Part shown: one piece after another, positions 1 through 17,063 of the stretch
Layout: every line of letters starts with the position of its first letter
How positions within the stretch are numbered: the stretch's first letter is position 1
Assembly (NCBI GenBank): GCA_032173965.1
Contig: CM063288.1
Span: 19,627,501-19,691,500 of the forward strand
Direction of reading: 5' to 3'
DNA from: Sitta carolinensis
Lineage: Eukaryota; Chordata; Aves; Passeriformes; Sittidae
Length of the DNA stretch: 64,000 nucleotides
Translations under genes and position numbers: made by a program
Notes under the pieces: generated by a model
What the model was told of the DNA's origin: nothing
Database searches by the model: none
The model's input: the letters and a program-made list of their open reading frames with translations, nothing else

Positions 1-1838
1 GAATTGAAGATATGGAACTTACTAATTAGCAGTCAAATAAATGAAATGTATTGTAGCTCTGTGTGAATGATCCAGGGCTTTATTTTCAGTGGTACTCAAA
101 ATTTCAATAGAAGTTTTTGTTGATTTCTGTTTTAGTAGCAAGATGCTCTTTACCTCACAGGATAGGTTGACTCTCAAAAATACTTGGTTTGCCATGTGCA
201 GGAAATGATGATTTGCAAAGCTTTCAGTCTTTCATTACTGAATATAATTTTCTGTGTTAGTCCCAGTTAGTGTCTTAAATACACTGTGCCTTCCAGAAAA
301 CATTGGAAGTGTCATTTTCCATTAATACATTTTTCTAGTTTTGTGAAAACAAAAAAAAGTATATTTTTTTGCATACTGACAAGAAGTGCAGATTTGCTAC
401 ACTTGTTACCTTTGTGAATCAAGCAATCTGCATATGCTTTGATGATATTTTTGCTTAACTTTCAATGTCAAAAGTGACATTAGAATATTTACGTTGAACC
501 TGAGTAAAACAGTCTTGATGTATTGTGAGAATGTCCTTCCTCACAGAAGACTGTATCCAGATTTGACAGAGAAGTAGAAATCTCCCAAAAAGCTCCTACA
601 GTTTTCATAAGCATCTTTGTCAGTCTAGGGGAATCAGTCCCCTCTGAGGAGTGATATAGGTCGAGTTTTGTTCTAGATACATTCTGATTTGGTTGTTTTA
701 CCCATGTGTTAACAGTGCCAGCTACAGCAGATACTTTCTTTTGGAGATACAAGAGAGAAGAAAGAATGGAAGTTATTATGATGGTATCTTGGGTAAAAGA
801 TGCAGATGGATCAAATTATTTAGTTTAACTTCTTGAAACAAGTTGCTTTTTAGCTTTCTTAGTTTTCTGAATTACTGTTTACTAATCTTTTCATTCTAGT
901 TAGATTTCAGCTGTTGTGCATATTCAGTTACAGAAATTCAACTATGGAGACCAGAATAAAGCATATTGTATCTATGAAATCCTATGGCAATGAGTGGGAT
1001 TGGATAATTCTAACAGAAAGAGATTTGATTGTTAATATATTACCATTGACATGAGTGAAAATTAGAAGAATCAAAGCACCAAGAAACTTTCTGAAGTATT
1101 AAGGAATATTTACAGGAAAAAAGATGGAGTGATTAGACTTTAAGTCACCTTTAAGACCTTCCTACTCTAGAAAATCCCAGTGGTTGCTTGTTCTGTTCTT
1201 GATTCTGCAGTTGGCTGAGGGAGTGTTTAATTTATCTTAGAGTGCATGACCCCATTCTGTACAAATTAAGGAGATCTCTTTAAGACTATTACTACACTGC
1301 TGGCAAGTACCATTCATCAAAATGGCTTGAGGTGAAGCAAACTGGTATGACTGTTACATTCACACAGAGGTGGCTTGGAGCCATGGGTCTGTGGTAAGAG
1401 GGAAGCAACTTGAGAATTCATTTCTGGGAAGCAGAAGAAATCTGACTTTTGTGAGAGATGCAGTTATGAAAGATACAAGATGCAATATTACCTGGACCCC
1501 ATGAAAGATGGCAGTTCATCAAGAGTGTTGTGGCACTTGGGAGTCACAGGATGAGGTGCTATATAGTTCTGGAGTAAGATAACTTTGTGACTCAGCACTG
1601 GAGTCAGGAGTGTCTCCTGATCTGTCACAGTCCTGCTGGAAAGACTGACAATGAGAAGATTAGAAGCAGGGGAGCTGGTCAGGGCCAAGCTGTACTTTAT
1701 CTTTGCCTTTATGCCTCCTGGATCTGTTTGTTTATAAAACTAGCTGATCAGGATGGTGTATTCACCCCCTGCCCTGAGTATTTGATTTATATGGACAATA
1801 CAAAAATGATCAAACATTATTGGACAAAGGCTTATGTT

Positions 1839-1878
1839 GTTCTCATAAATATAAGTATGTTCTCATAAATATGAGTTT
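1839..1878. repeat. 20-bp imperfect tandem duplication
   Basis: A unit beginning gttctcataaatat occurs at 1839-1858 and again from 1859 with small differences. It is a local duplication with no evident function. Confidence 0.7.
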
Positions 1879-4800
1879 ACTAAAAAGCATTCGTAATGCA
1901 ACACATTATTATGCAATGAATCTAAATGAAAACTTGTACTGGAATGTCTGGACTAGCCACATACATCTTTCCTACCAGACATTTTCCAGGATATTAATGG
2001 AGAGTTTCCTGGTTTAGATTCAAATATTTGATCCACGAATTTGAGTTAAGATTTTGATCTTAAAAGTACCTTCAGTTCAGAACTGATTTAGAAGTGGTTA
2101 TGTGAAATTTTTACCATTTGACTAGAGTGTTCTTTGTTCTCTTTATTTTTAGAGAACTAGGTCCCATTTAGATTTCTGTGCCATGATGGTCAGGTTGTTA
2201 TGGTTGATACTAGGATTGTGGTCGTGATTCATACTCTGATGAGCTGGAAGCATAGACAAGACAAGGGAGCAAATAATCACAATGCTTTCATCAGAAATCT
2301 ATTGCCTCTGGTTATCACTCAGCTCTGGCCCTGTGGCTAATACTGCAAGTCTAAAAGCCTTGAGTATCTACTCCATCCATACAAAGGATCCAAAAGAGAA
2401 TAAAATAATGAAGATACTCCTGAATTTAAAGGACATTATGTAGACAAAGAAGAGTGTATGTAAGCACAAATAATAGAAACTTTAAAAAGTTTAAGTTAGT
2501 ATGTGTGGAAAAGGGGAACCTATTTCCCACTTACGTTCCCTCTGTTTCCAATTTTGAGAGTTTATTCAACCCAGAGTTGATTTCTTGGCATGGACATTCA
2601 AGTGAGACTTGTTCTGTGAAAAGAATTTAGCTGGAGTGTTCGTGGGGATCTACCTTTCATCTATAAATAACAGTAGTCCTATTCTGGTTATCCTGTTTTG
2701 TCCCTTATGTTTGCCTAGTGAAAGTATATGATCAGCTAAAGTAAGGTTCTTTTTTTGTTTGTAAGTTTTATAGCATCAGTAACAGCTTTTGAACATGTTT
2801 TTATCCTTCTCCTTCTTCCATCGCTAACTTCTATCCCATATAAACTAGCCACAACGCATTCTGCAGTCTCTCTGAGTCCAACTGAGAACAGTTACAGGAT
2901 GGTGTCTTGATAGATTTTTTTTTTTGTATGCTTCATTTCAGGATATTGACATTCTCTTTATTTTAACCTAGCCAGTGAGAAATAGCAGGAGGAGAGTAGG
3001 AGAGGATGCTGTTCTGATTATTGATTTTCTTGTGCCCTTTGTTGGCTCATTAATTCCTCTAACAATTGTTTCTGAGGTAGCTGTCTGTGTGTGACCACTA
3101 CTACCCAGCAGAATAGGGTCTGTCATGGCTAGGTGAGGCTGTAGCTAATAATGTCAACTTCACCTTCTTCTACCAAGGAGTTATAATTTAGTGTGGGACC
3201 AATACTGAGTTCTCTACAAATAGTGAAATACCTCACTTTAGAATACGTCATTCTTACTCTTCCACAGTGTTTGTCAATGCCAGAAGTGTATAAACCAGCT
3301 GTTTCACAAGAGAGACAAGAGGGCTAAGACAAGTGGAACATTGCAAAAAGGAGCCCAGTCCGTGAGTTATTTATATGGAAGCAGTATTTTCACTACTTTC
3401 ACTGGTATCGCCTGGTATTGCTATTGTATCCCTACCAGCTATAAGAGAACTCAAAACTGTCTAGTACTGTGTATCATGATTGTTAGAAAGCACCAGGCTG
3501 AAGTGAGGCTCTTACTAATTCTAAAATCTCTTAAAGACGATGCATCTTGCTGTCAGCTAGAAGAGGGTGCATTTTGCAATGCAGAAGGGAATCACTGTTG
3601 TGTAGGAATTGAGTGAGGTGGTAGTGAAAATAAAACAACAATTGTAAAGTTATTTCTCTAGCTTATGATTCCCTTTTCTTCCTGTAATTTTTGAGGGGGA
3701 GAGCTGTGATAATAAATCAGTGAAAAAAAAGTTGCTGATTTTATTCCTGATATAATTATTTCATTAACAAGATCTGCATGTTTTATATAGAGTTTGGGGT
3801 TTTTTTTTTTGTTTTCACAACCTAGGCAAATATCACAGCAGAACTTCTGGGACACCATTTATTTTTCCAGATGGCTTTTCTTAGGCTATTTAGAGCCATG
3901 GAATACATTCAAAAGGCTGTGGTTCACAGATGGAAAATTGATTTGTGCACTGTCTGTAACCTATACTTCTTTTATGATATTTTATATGCTATACATAATA
4001 CATGTAGTCTGTTTATCATGGGGATACTCTTAAGGGGTGATAACATGCAGTCATTGATTCTAATGTTGATCTTAGAGAGAAATATTTTCTTTAAAAATAG
4101 AAAAATATTGCTTGCACATTTAAGTTAGTCTATCATGCCTGGTCTGATTTAATTTGTTCTGACGGTAAAGGTTTACAAAATAGAAGTTGGGTGTTACGAG
4201 GGAGTTGTGGCATTTACTTTGATGAGGAGTATCTCTTTTCATGGATAAAAGAAAGAAACAGTGTCTGTGGCTGAAGCCTATTAATAAATATTTGTCTTAT
4301 CCTATTTATCTTGGTTGATCAACTTTTTCAAGATTTAAGTTATTATCTCTGCCCAGAAGAAAAAATCATCATGCTATTTGTCCCTATTCCAGTCTCAGAG
4401 CAGCTTGAGTAGACTCCATCAGGTTGTCCTTATGCTTTTATTCCAGCTTTTCCCATGTATGCAAAACAGGGTAAAGTGCTAGGGCTTGTTGATGGCGTGT
4501 AGTCATCATGCCTCAAATTGCATAAACATGTGCAGTCCCAAATAGGTTTGTGTGATATGTTCCCTATCCAGTAGAGTTAATTGCCAAAGTGTATTTTTTC
4601 AGCATCTGCTGTGGGTTATTTTGCTTGCCTACAAGGAAGAAATTTAACCACTGCGAAGTTTTCTCCAACTGATGGCAGAAATACTTCTAATTGGTAGGTC
4701 TCTAATATGTTGAGGCTTCTTCTAGGGAAGGTACTGCTAAGTTTTTTACAGCTAGAAGCCACTCTCTGTACATCATTTCAAAGCCCAGAGATGTGTGAGG

Positions 4801-5620
4801 CCTGATGTGAGGGCAGTAAAAGGAGAAGTTTCTTCCTAAATAAATTTCAGCTGCAGTATTTTAGTATTAAAATGTTCTGAATGTGTGATTGTTGCAGAAG
4901 TGGGTGTGTTAATAAATAACTTTTCACTGTAAAAATAAAAAGTGAATGGCAGGCTTTGTTAAAACAAGGATGTTTTATTTTCTGAAGCTTAACGAATCAG
5001 GAAATAGAAGAAGAAAAGCACAAACTTACTTTACAACTTCAGCCATTCCCCATAATGTTTACGTTTTGTGTTGGTTTCAGGTTTTTTAAATCCAGATTTT
5101 ACATTATTGAAGATAATAGCAGATACTGTTCTTTTGCTTTTTTGAACTGTAAAATAATTACTTCTGTTTTAGGAATGCAATGATGTCATAGATGCAAAAG
5201 GCACTTTTACTAATGATAGATGTAGAACCTTATTGATAGGTATTACTTGAGATCAAGAAGAGTTTGCTTTGGTTTAAACAGGAGAGGTTTATAGTATGTA
5301 TTTCACGTCTCTGATTCCATGTGATGCATAAATATGCCATCTGTGAATGCTGCCGTGTTACCACAATGCGCGAAAATGCTCACTAAAATTTTTCTTCAGT
5401 CCTCCATCATGACTCCTTCCTTAAAAATTTTGCATTAGATTTTATTTTGCCAACATTGTCTTCTGTTTCAAAGAAATGTTAATGTGTTTTTGAAATTTGG
5501 ATATACCATTTTAAGGGTTACAATACTCAGAACAAGAGCAGGCAATGACATTAGAGTTTATTTTTTTTTAAGGAAAAATGTATTTCTCCGTAGCAATTGC
5601 TTAGAGGGACACATCATAAT

Positions 5621-5660
5621 ATTAGGTTGGTACAAAGAGTACTACCCATCATTTTCTGGC
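5621..5660 (+). mobile_element. possible mariner-type terminal inverted repeat fragment
   Basis: The sequence attaggttggtacaaag resembles the terminal inverted repeat of irritans-group mariner elements (TTAGGTTGGTGCAAAAG type). No matching second terminus or transposase remnant was found nearby, so this could be a solitary end or a chance match. Confidence 0.3.
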
Positions 5661-7555
5661 AGATCTGTGTGATAGGGTAGTTGTTATAGTGACAGAGAAT
5701 TAAATATCAGTCTGTCTTTGTTTTCCTTGTAAGGTTGTATCAAAGCTATTTCCAGTCTGTTCTCCTCTGTTACTTTGCACATGAATGTCTTTAGCGTTTC
5801 AGTTAAAGCATTAAAACCATGTGTTCATTACATTGTTGTGTTGGGGTTTTTTGGTGAGGTGCAGCTGTTCCCATGTTTGTATTCTCCACCCCACGCACCC
5901 TGCAAGCAAACCTTGTTCTTGAGGTTGGCTTATCAGGAGCTCCATATCTATAGCTGCTGTTTCAGTCTGTTCACTGATCTCAGAGAAGTCTTTTGCCTCA
6001 CCTCCTCTGTTGATGTACTAAGTTTACGGGCTCAGAATACTGTTCTTTATTAGCAGCATGCTGTATTGGATCAAATATTGAGGAACTGTCCTAATAACTT
6101 ACATTATTATAGCATATAAATGATATTGACTCTAGCTATTTTTAATTTTTTTTTTTTTAACTCACTCCCCTTTTTTTTCCCTTCTTTTTCTTTTGGCCTT
6201 CTTTTGGTGAAGAGACTAAAGCAATTTCATACATTATTTGGCACCAGCTTTGGTGCAAATACAGGTTTAACAAGGAAGGATGTAGAGGTTTTCCTGGTTG
6301 TCACTGATGCTAGAAATGGTGACGAGGTAAGACAGCAAGTTTTTAAAATTATTTCAGGCAGATCTTCAGATACCAGGTGTGCTTAGAAAGAAATGGCTCA
6401 AAAATTAATGTGTATATTTGAGGTGCTTGTTGATCCATCTCCAAAAATTGGGAACTTTTTCGGTCAGTGATGGTGTTGTCTTGTTGCCGTTGTCACAGTT
6501 GCACTCTTATGATCAGACACACCTAGACTTTACATCTCCTGGTTAAGCATACAGGTAGCTAATATGCCTACTGACAGCACCAAACGGGCAAAAAATTTCT
6601 TTCTCAGAGAAACCATCAACCAGTGATCTTCCCTAATAATGATTAATATAGGAAGGTTAAATTGATACAATCTTAAATTTCATCTTTCTATAATTCCAGT
6701 TCAGGGACAAGATCTATCTTTTCACTACTTTACATGAAATCCTAAAATGGTATTGTCATTTTCCTAATCACCAGAATTTACCATGTATGTAATTCCAGGG
6801 TGAGAAGGAGCCCTTTGCATAGGCTGCAGTGGTCCATTTGCTGCAGGATCCACTCAGGAGTGTCTGGGGAAACAAGAATTCCCCTGACCCGAAGATCTTC
6901 TGGACATGTTCAGCCAGTGTAACAGATGATTACACACTCTGACTTGCATACAGAGAGAGAGAGACAAGTGCAATTGTTGAGAAACATCTCAGCAGTGATA
7001 GATCACCCCAATGATGTACCTGTTGCCCATTTTCAAGTTGGCTTGTATTTTATGATGCCAGCCCAGTATTAAATTTTGTATGTAGCCATGTTGTATATAT
7101 ATTAGATATAAAGAGGCTATACCTACTGAATGTCTGTCTGACAATCTCCAGGGAGCATTACACACATTTATGGAAAACTTCTCACATAGCTTTTTAAAAT
7201 CAGAAATGGGACCTCTTTTCATGAGCTGCGTTAATTCGGTTGAGTAGAATTTCCATTAAAAGAGTGTGCAGTAGAGGGAGGGGTAAGTTTTGTCACAACT
7301 TGTTAAAATGTGTTTAGAATGGTGCCGCATATGGGGCAATGTTTGAAGCAAATAATACACTAAACTAAGGGAAGAGAAACGGTCTCCAGTGTTCCTTTCC
7401 GTTGAGTGATCTTACATTCCTGACTTTCATTTGTGATTCTATCTGTATTTCTTCTTAAATTAGGACAATATTTGATTTTTTTATCATAAGATGCCATCTC
7501 TAGTACTAAGTTACTTAGGGCTTCCCACTGTATGTATGTCTGCTTTATTTTCCAG

Positions 7556-7739
7556 GAAGCCATTGTATGGATTGTTTCAATATAATTCCAGTATGATTGG
7601 ACTAGAATCATTAGCTGATCCCTCAGATACCTGGGAAATTATAGAGACTATTGGGAAAGGCACTTATGGTAAAGTCTATAAGGTTGCTAATAAGAAAGAT
7701 GGAAGCTTGGCAGCAGTAAAGATTCTGGATCCTGTCAGT
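7556..7739 (+). CDS. MYO3B: MYO3B coding exon: N-terminus and kinase P-loop
   Basis: First recognisable coding exon of class IIIB myosin, an actin motor with an N-terminal STE20-like kinase found in actin protrusions of photoreceptors and hair cells. The exon follows a ttttccag acceptor and ends at an AGT|GTAAGT donor. Its first base is the last base of a codon; the rest encodes 61 residues. If the upstream exon ends in AT, translation starts MKPLYGLF, matching the MKHLYGLF start I recall for mammalian MYO3B. The glycine loop GKGTYG spans residues 34-39 and the ATP-anchoring lysine is K56 in AAVKIL. The fit to MYO3B ([19 protein letters not shown]) is clearly better than to MYO3A. Unspliced, the frame extends upstream to ATGs at 7491 and 7536; an internal ATG (M14) lies at 7593. 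Confidence 0.93.
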
Positions 7740-9206
7740 GTAAGTAAAAGATGTTAAACTGTAATTTCAATGTTAATTTAAAAGAAGTCATAGAGTCAAA
7801 ATGTAAATCAAATGTGTAAGATGTTGCGAACATCCAGAAGGGAACAATTTTACAGAATGCATTTACAGAAGGAGTTTAATACCAGCAACTGAACAACAGC
7901 TTAGAATTTCATCATCTTATTTGAGGACAGCATTTGCCTAGTTTCTATTTTAGGTCTGTGTAATTCTTCTGCTACAAATTTAGTTGTCTTTGCTTGGAGC
8001 ATGCAAATTACGAGAAGGCACAGAGGCATTCCTCATAGGGCCTACTGTAGCAGGGAAAATACAAGACGCTATTAACCTTAATGTTCTTGTTTTATTCTGT
8101 GTACTCTCTAAAAGAACTTTTCCCATCATAGTAACACTGTGAACTTCAGGATATTTTAGAGTTACCTTTTATAAGCAGATAATAGTGTGAGGTGATAAGA
8201 TAAAAAGAGCACATCCCAGATGCTCAGAGGTAGTTCTGTGCCAGCTCTGGTTATAGTGGGTATTAAATGCCTAGCTTCCCATGAGAACCAAGACCCTACT
8301 TTTCAATGGAAAATTTAACTGGCAGCAGTTCATGTTGGATCAAGCTGGAGTTTGAGCATGACAGCTGGGATAAAATATTTACTAAAAAATGTTATGTTTC
8401 TGTCATCAACCACTATTGGAATTCATTGTGTTTTTTTCTTGTATAGATCTGAGGAAGGCACAGCCTTAAATTTTCTAATAGTCAAGTTTGTCCAGAAATG
8501 AGGAAAGTTTCAGCACTTAAGCACTGTTCTGAGCTGTGGCTTGTGTTCTGGTGTAATCACTGTTTTGTAATTGTCACAGAATTCTTTCATTAACAAATAC
8601 CTAGTAACCTTTTCTTATTTCATGGGTGGTTGTTTTGTCTCTCATTGTTTCTGGTGTATGTCTTTCATCATAAGAATCTGTTTTTATAAAAAGCATATGT
8701 ATTTTACATAATATCATAAGTATTTGTTTTTATTGATGGCCCCTTTGAGGCCTTGTGAAATTGTTCTCTGTTTAGACCTATCTGATGACCATAGAAAAAG
8801 GAATAAATCAAAGGTTCATGTATTTACATTTAGCTTACATGTTAAAAATATACATGTTTTAAAACAGGTTAAAAGTTGTACATGTCTGAATTTCTTACTT
8901 AAACAACTGAGCAGAGTTAAGTATAATTTTTAATTTTCTTGTTAAGTATATTATGTATTGAAAGAATTCTTGAAGAACAACTGCTTGATTTACACAGGCT
9001 TCACTTTTTTGTATGTAAGAACACAAGTGGCACAATTCTATATGCGTTAAATGTCCAGTAAAGTATACTTTCAGCTGTATTAAAGTAAAACTATTTAAAA
9101 GTACAAACTAAGAAAAACTTAGTTCTTTATATCCATGAGGGTTTGTTTTTGCTTTATTTGGAGTCACTGTCTTTTTATTTTCCGTATGTTTTTGTTTTTT
9201 GTTTAG
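7740..9206 (+). other. MYO3B: MYO3B intron between P-loop and alpha-C exons
   Basis: A 1467-bp phase-0 intron bounded by GTAAGT and a T-rich acceptor ending gtttag. No repeat, RNA gene or further exon is recognisable in it. Confidence 0.9.
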
Positions 9207-9341
9207 GATATAGATGAAGAAATTGAAGCTGAATATAATATTTTGCAGTTTCTTCCTAATCATCCTAATGTTGTTAGATTTTATGGGATGTTTTACAAAG
9301 CAGATCAATATGTGGGAGGACAGCTCTGGCTAGTACTTGAG
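9207..9341 (+). CDS. MYO3B: MYO3B coding exon: alpha-C helix to hinge
   Basis: This 135-bp exon encodes 45 codons in phase 0 (residues 63-107). It starts [13 protein letters not shown], the alpha-C region of the kinase N-lobe, where E71 is the likely glutamate that salt-bridges to K56. It continues through [19 protein letters not shown] to QLWLVLE at the hinge. The GMFYKAD and VGGQLW stretches distinguish MYO3B from MYO3A, which differs there. Acceptor gtttag and donor GAG|GTAAAA are both usable. No frameshift or stop is present. Confidence 0.95.
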
Positions 9342-12300
9342 GTAAAAATATTTTGACAATATTACATCTTACCTTAGCAATGTGCTTGGATTTTTGTTGG
9401 TTATTGCTAAAAGAGTCACAGGTTTTCATGATTTTCTGATAGCAGATGTGTAGTTGTAGCCTACTGCTGAAAATCACATCCAAACTTCAAATTGGTTTAA
9501 TAGGGAATGGGTTTGCCTTTAATTTCTACATTTTTTTGAATTGTAGTTTGAATTGCTACATTCTGCCTCCAAAATAGGCTGATCTTTTTTTGTTTTGTTT
9601 TGGGTTTTTGTTTCCTTGTTAGAGTAAACATTAGGTAAGACATTTATCTAAACTTTTGGGGAACTCAGGCATTTGAGGGGAATGCAAAAGATGATGAAGT
9701 AGTGACATAGAGGGTAGTTAACAAATAAGCTGCCTACTGCACAAGTGAATAGAGAAGTGTAATGGGAAAGTCTGTTTTATCGTAATTTTAAACTAGGGGT
9801 TGGTTGTTGTTGGAAGCCTAGTAACAGAAGTGCCTTGTATTAACTCTTCTTGTTCAGTGGCAGTCAGTACTCTTACAATGTCAAATGTATTTTGGTGGTC
9901 TTGTTTCCAGTTAAGTGACTGCCAAAGGTGGTTGTAAAATGAAGCTTTCTTTCTAGGCTTAATTGATGCAGAACTCTGCACAGGCAGTTACCGCTCTGAT
10001 GAGCAGTAACAAGCCATTCAAACATTTCTTTCTTTCATAACTAGAGTGGTAAAAGCTAGGATCAATTTTTAAATTGATTGTTTTAAAAATTCCACTCCCC
10101 ATTCTTGAATGATGGCTAGAATCAGATTAGAGAATCTTTATTTCCACTACAAGTTGTGGAATCCCAACAGAACATCTAACTTCTATGCACTGGCACAGTA
10201 ATGTATCTTGAATGAAAACTTTTGAATGTGTTTCCTCTTAAATTTCAGTAACTATTGAAAAGTGACCTCAGTATTTTTGATTTGGTGTTGGGTTTTTGTG
10301 TGCATGCTGGCTTTATGTTGAGTTTGGGCTTGGTTTCCTCTGTGTTTTCTTTTTTAGTAAAGGAGTCCTGTCTCTAAAGACCCATCAAGTACAAAATGAC
10401 AGAACTTTATAGAGCAAAATCTTTGTATATTCTGAAATAAAACTGAATGTAGAATTTGAACAAGTTGTATGTGTGTGAACTTTATCACTTAAGTATGTGC
10501 ATTTCAGGTGGCTTTTGGTGCACATAATCCAAAGTTCGGAAGAAATTAGACTTTATAAAAAATGTGTTTTCCTTATATGGAAAAATTTACTGGACACTAC
10601 CGGACCCAAACTATTCCTTGCCTTGGAATTTACAGCAGATTTATGCATGCATACCAGTGACTTGTGGTCTTATAAATTAATGACACATTATCAGTAAAAG
10701 GGAATATACAAAGTGTTCAGACTGTGATCCCTGAGTCTTTTATAAAATACATTCATTTGATGTGAAGGACCAAAATTTGTAATAAAAAGCTGGATTCTTT
10801 TTCCTTTAGGCACAGTTTTGCCATGTTTAGTCACTACAAGCAGGACCTTACTTTGATAAATTCTTGTGATGAGGAAAGGTGGCAAAAGTAGACACCTTAA
10901 GTATTTTTATGATAATGCAAGTCTTGAAAAACTGTAAAGCAAACTTCTTTACTTTTTCTTGTAAATGTGCATCTCTCCACCTTTTAAAGTATTACCATTA
11001 GGTATAAAATGGTAATGAAGTTTTCAAATTCGTTTTGTTTTAAGGTCTTTGCAGAGTTTCAAGAATAGTGTCAGACAGCTGCAGTAGTGTTTGTGGGATA
11101 TATTTTTGAGTCAGGGATTTATTTACCATGTCCTACCAAACAGCTGTCAGTTTGTATTATTTTTCAGTTGCAACCAGCTTGTCCTTTTTTTTTCTTTTAA
11201 GTTAGGGCATACTTTATATGTGGGATAGAGATAAATTTAATATAGTCTGTCTGAAAAGAGCTTTTAATGCAATGAAAACAATACAAAGAAAACTTTAGCC
11301 TAATGGCTTATCAAATGGTTATCCATGGGAAGAAGGACATGCAGTTTCATGTAAATAAATACATTGGATGATTGATATTGACCTGAATGCTCCCACAAAT
11401 TTATGAAAGATAAGAAAAATATCCTCTACTAATGAATTAAAAAATAAAGTCAAGTACCTATAAAACTTACCAATGTTTTAAGTGATGAAATTTTGCTTCA
11501 AGATGCTTTTCATGAACTCCAGCTTCCAGTTTAGTGAAAATTTTTTGATGGAGGGAGAAGTTAGTGATAAGTTAAAGAAAGTATTAGCATATAACAGAAA
11601 TTAGTGGTTGAACTGATACACAGTTTTTCATAAATACTGTTTGAAAGATGCAAATCTTGAGAGTTTGTATAACTCTATACTATTCTCCTGATTTATGCTG
11701 TGGTATTTTAAACTGATAGCGTTAAGTGAACTTGTGTTGTAATGCATGCGATTCTCTGGCAGAAACGTTTGTAAGGGTGCTGGCCCCAAAAAACCAGCAT
11801 AGAGGAGAAAATTCAGTGAAAGAAAGGCAGTCAGTTCTCCCACCTTTTGTTCTTTTTCGGTCAAACAGTTGTGAATATCAAGGTAATAAAAGGAAAGAGA
11901 GAGGAGAAAGGATGGATATCAATAGCTGCTTAGAATGGTATGGACAGTAAACTTAAGGTGTGGATGAGAACATATTTACAAAGATTCTAATTTTACTTTT
12001 TCTCCTCATCTTCTGATATGTAGCAGCCCATTAGTAGAAAATGCTTGCAAGAAGCTACTTTTCTGGATTAGAATGTTTCTTAGTTGTTGACAGCACATGG
12101 CATCAAATCTGAGTATAGAGATATGGTTTCTATCTATTTTATATTGCCTGCCATCAGGAGTATTGATGGAGTGAAAGTTTAAAATGACTAATTTGTTGTT
12201 CCCAGTTATCAAGAGCCTCAATCTTTTCTGTCTGGCCTTTGTACAAAAGGATTTTTTCAAAAAGACGATGTGAAAATACTCAAATAATGTACATTGGATT

Positions 12301-12584
12301 CATGAATCCTCTTTTAGCACTGAAATACAGTCCTGTTCATATTATTTTTATCTTTTTTGTTGTATTTTATAAATTACACTTTATAATTTTCAGTTTTCTC
12401 TTCCTTCCCCTCACTCAGATTGCTGTGATTTATATTAACATTGTGAATGAAATGAGTTCTGTTGTTCCCAGACTTGTGTTGTAGCAGTTTTGCATGGTAG
12501 ATGCTTATAGCCTAAGCAGATATATTGAGTAACTGAGGACTTGTCTTGCTTTTTTTTCCCTTCTCACAACTGCCCTCTTTCCAG
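9342..12584 (+). other. MYO3B: MYO3B intron after hinge exon
   Basis: A 3243-bp phase-0 intron, ordinary AT-rich sequence. I see no interspersed repeat, structured RNA or coding frame resembling a known protein. It ends in a polypyrimidine tract and ccag acceptor. Confidence 0.88.
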
Positions 12585-12689
12585 CTGTGCAATGGAGGTT
12601 CTGTCACAGAGCTTGTCAAAGGCCTGCTGAAGTGTGGCCGAAGGTTGGATGAAGCGATAATCTCATACATTTTATATGGTGCTCTCTTG
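12585..12689 (+). CDS. MYO3B: MYO3B coding exon: hinge to alpha-E
   Basis: This 105-bp exon encodes 35 codons in phase 0 (residues 108-142): [15 protein letters not shown], then [20 protein letters not shown]. This is the start of the kinase C-lobe after the hinge; the GGSVTELVK segment is typical of STE20/GCK-type kinases. It has a clear polypyrimidine tract and ccag acceptor, and a TTG|GTAAGG donor. No internal stop or indel occurs relative to the family as I know it. Confidence 0.95.
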
Positions 12690-12952
12690 GTAAGGATGTT
12701 CATTGGGCCTGTAATGACAGCAGAGGGTGCAATTCACGTATCGCATACCTATGTTTTCCATGTATAAAGTATGGTAATGTGAACAATATTACATGGGCTG
12801 TTGCAACAGCAGGGATTATATAAAGGGATATAATCTGGTGGACAGCTGTTTCTGTAGAGTATGTGCACATTTTCTTCATTAAATTCCCTAATAGCAGGGT
12901 AATTGTTTTTAAATAAGGGAATAAATTTATTTTTGTTACTGCTGGTATATAG
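12690..12952 (+). other. MYO3B: short MYO3B intron
   Basis: A 263-bp phase-0 intron, the smallest in the window, between GTAAGG and a tatatag acceptor. Nothing else is recognisable in it. Confidence 0.92.
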
Positions 12953-16767
<3,815 letters not shown>

Positions 16768-17015
16768 TAAAAATAATGTACTATTAGAGTATACAAAATT
16801 GATTTCTAATAATCATTGTTTTCTTCTCTGTAGTGTTTCCATAAAAGTACAGCAAATCTACAAATAGCTAAGAGTCCTAAGAATGTTACGAATTTCCATT
16901 CAAATATTGTATGTTTTGGGGTGCTCGTCTGTGATGTAAATACAGGCTGAGGGGAGAAGGAGGAATTCCTTCTTTCCAGTCTTGCTATAGTCTTGCACAC
17001 TGCAAAACCCTGACT

Positions 17016-17063
17016 GACCTTAAGGTCCAGTTTAAGGTCAAATTAAGGTTCTTTAACCTTAAT
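17016..17063. promoter_or_regulatory. cluster of AGGTCA-like half-sites and a hairpin
   Basis: GACCTTAAGGTC (17016-17027) is a perfect 12-bp palindrome. It is followed by TTTAAGGTCA (17031-17040), an extended nuclear-receptor half-site of the ERR/SF1 type, and by a perfect 9-bp stem with a 4-base loop (ATTAAGGTT at 17042-17050 pairing with AACCTTAAT at 17055-17063). Binding is inferred from motif shape only. Confidence 0.3.

Larger units (their letters stand above)
1..7555. other. 5' flank or upstream intron of MYO3B, no supported exon
   Basis: AT-rich sequence ahead of the first recognisable coding exon. I see no CpG island, no recognisable repeat except a possible mariner end near 5621, and no frame resembling a known protein. 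Because the acceptor at 7554-7555 implies an upstream exon, part of this stretch should be intron. The upstream exon may lie here or left of the window. A 20-bp unit is tandemly duplicated at 1839-1878. Confidence 0.6.

Noticed and set aside
2440..2462. Possible upstream exon ending in AT before GTAAGC at 2460 that could complete the split ATG
   Set aside because: Only the AT|GTAAGC string supports it; no acceptor, promoter or Kozak context. Such strings are expected by chance.
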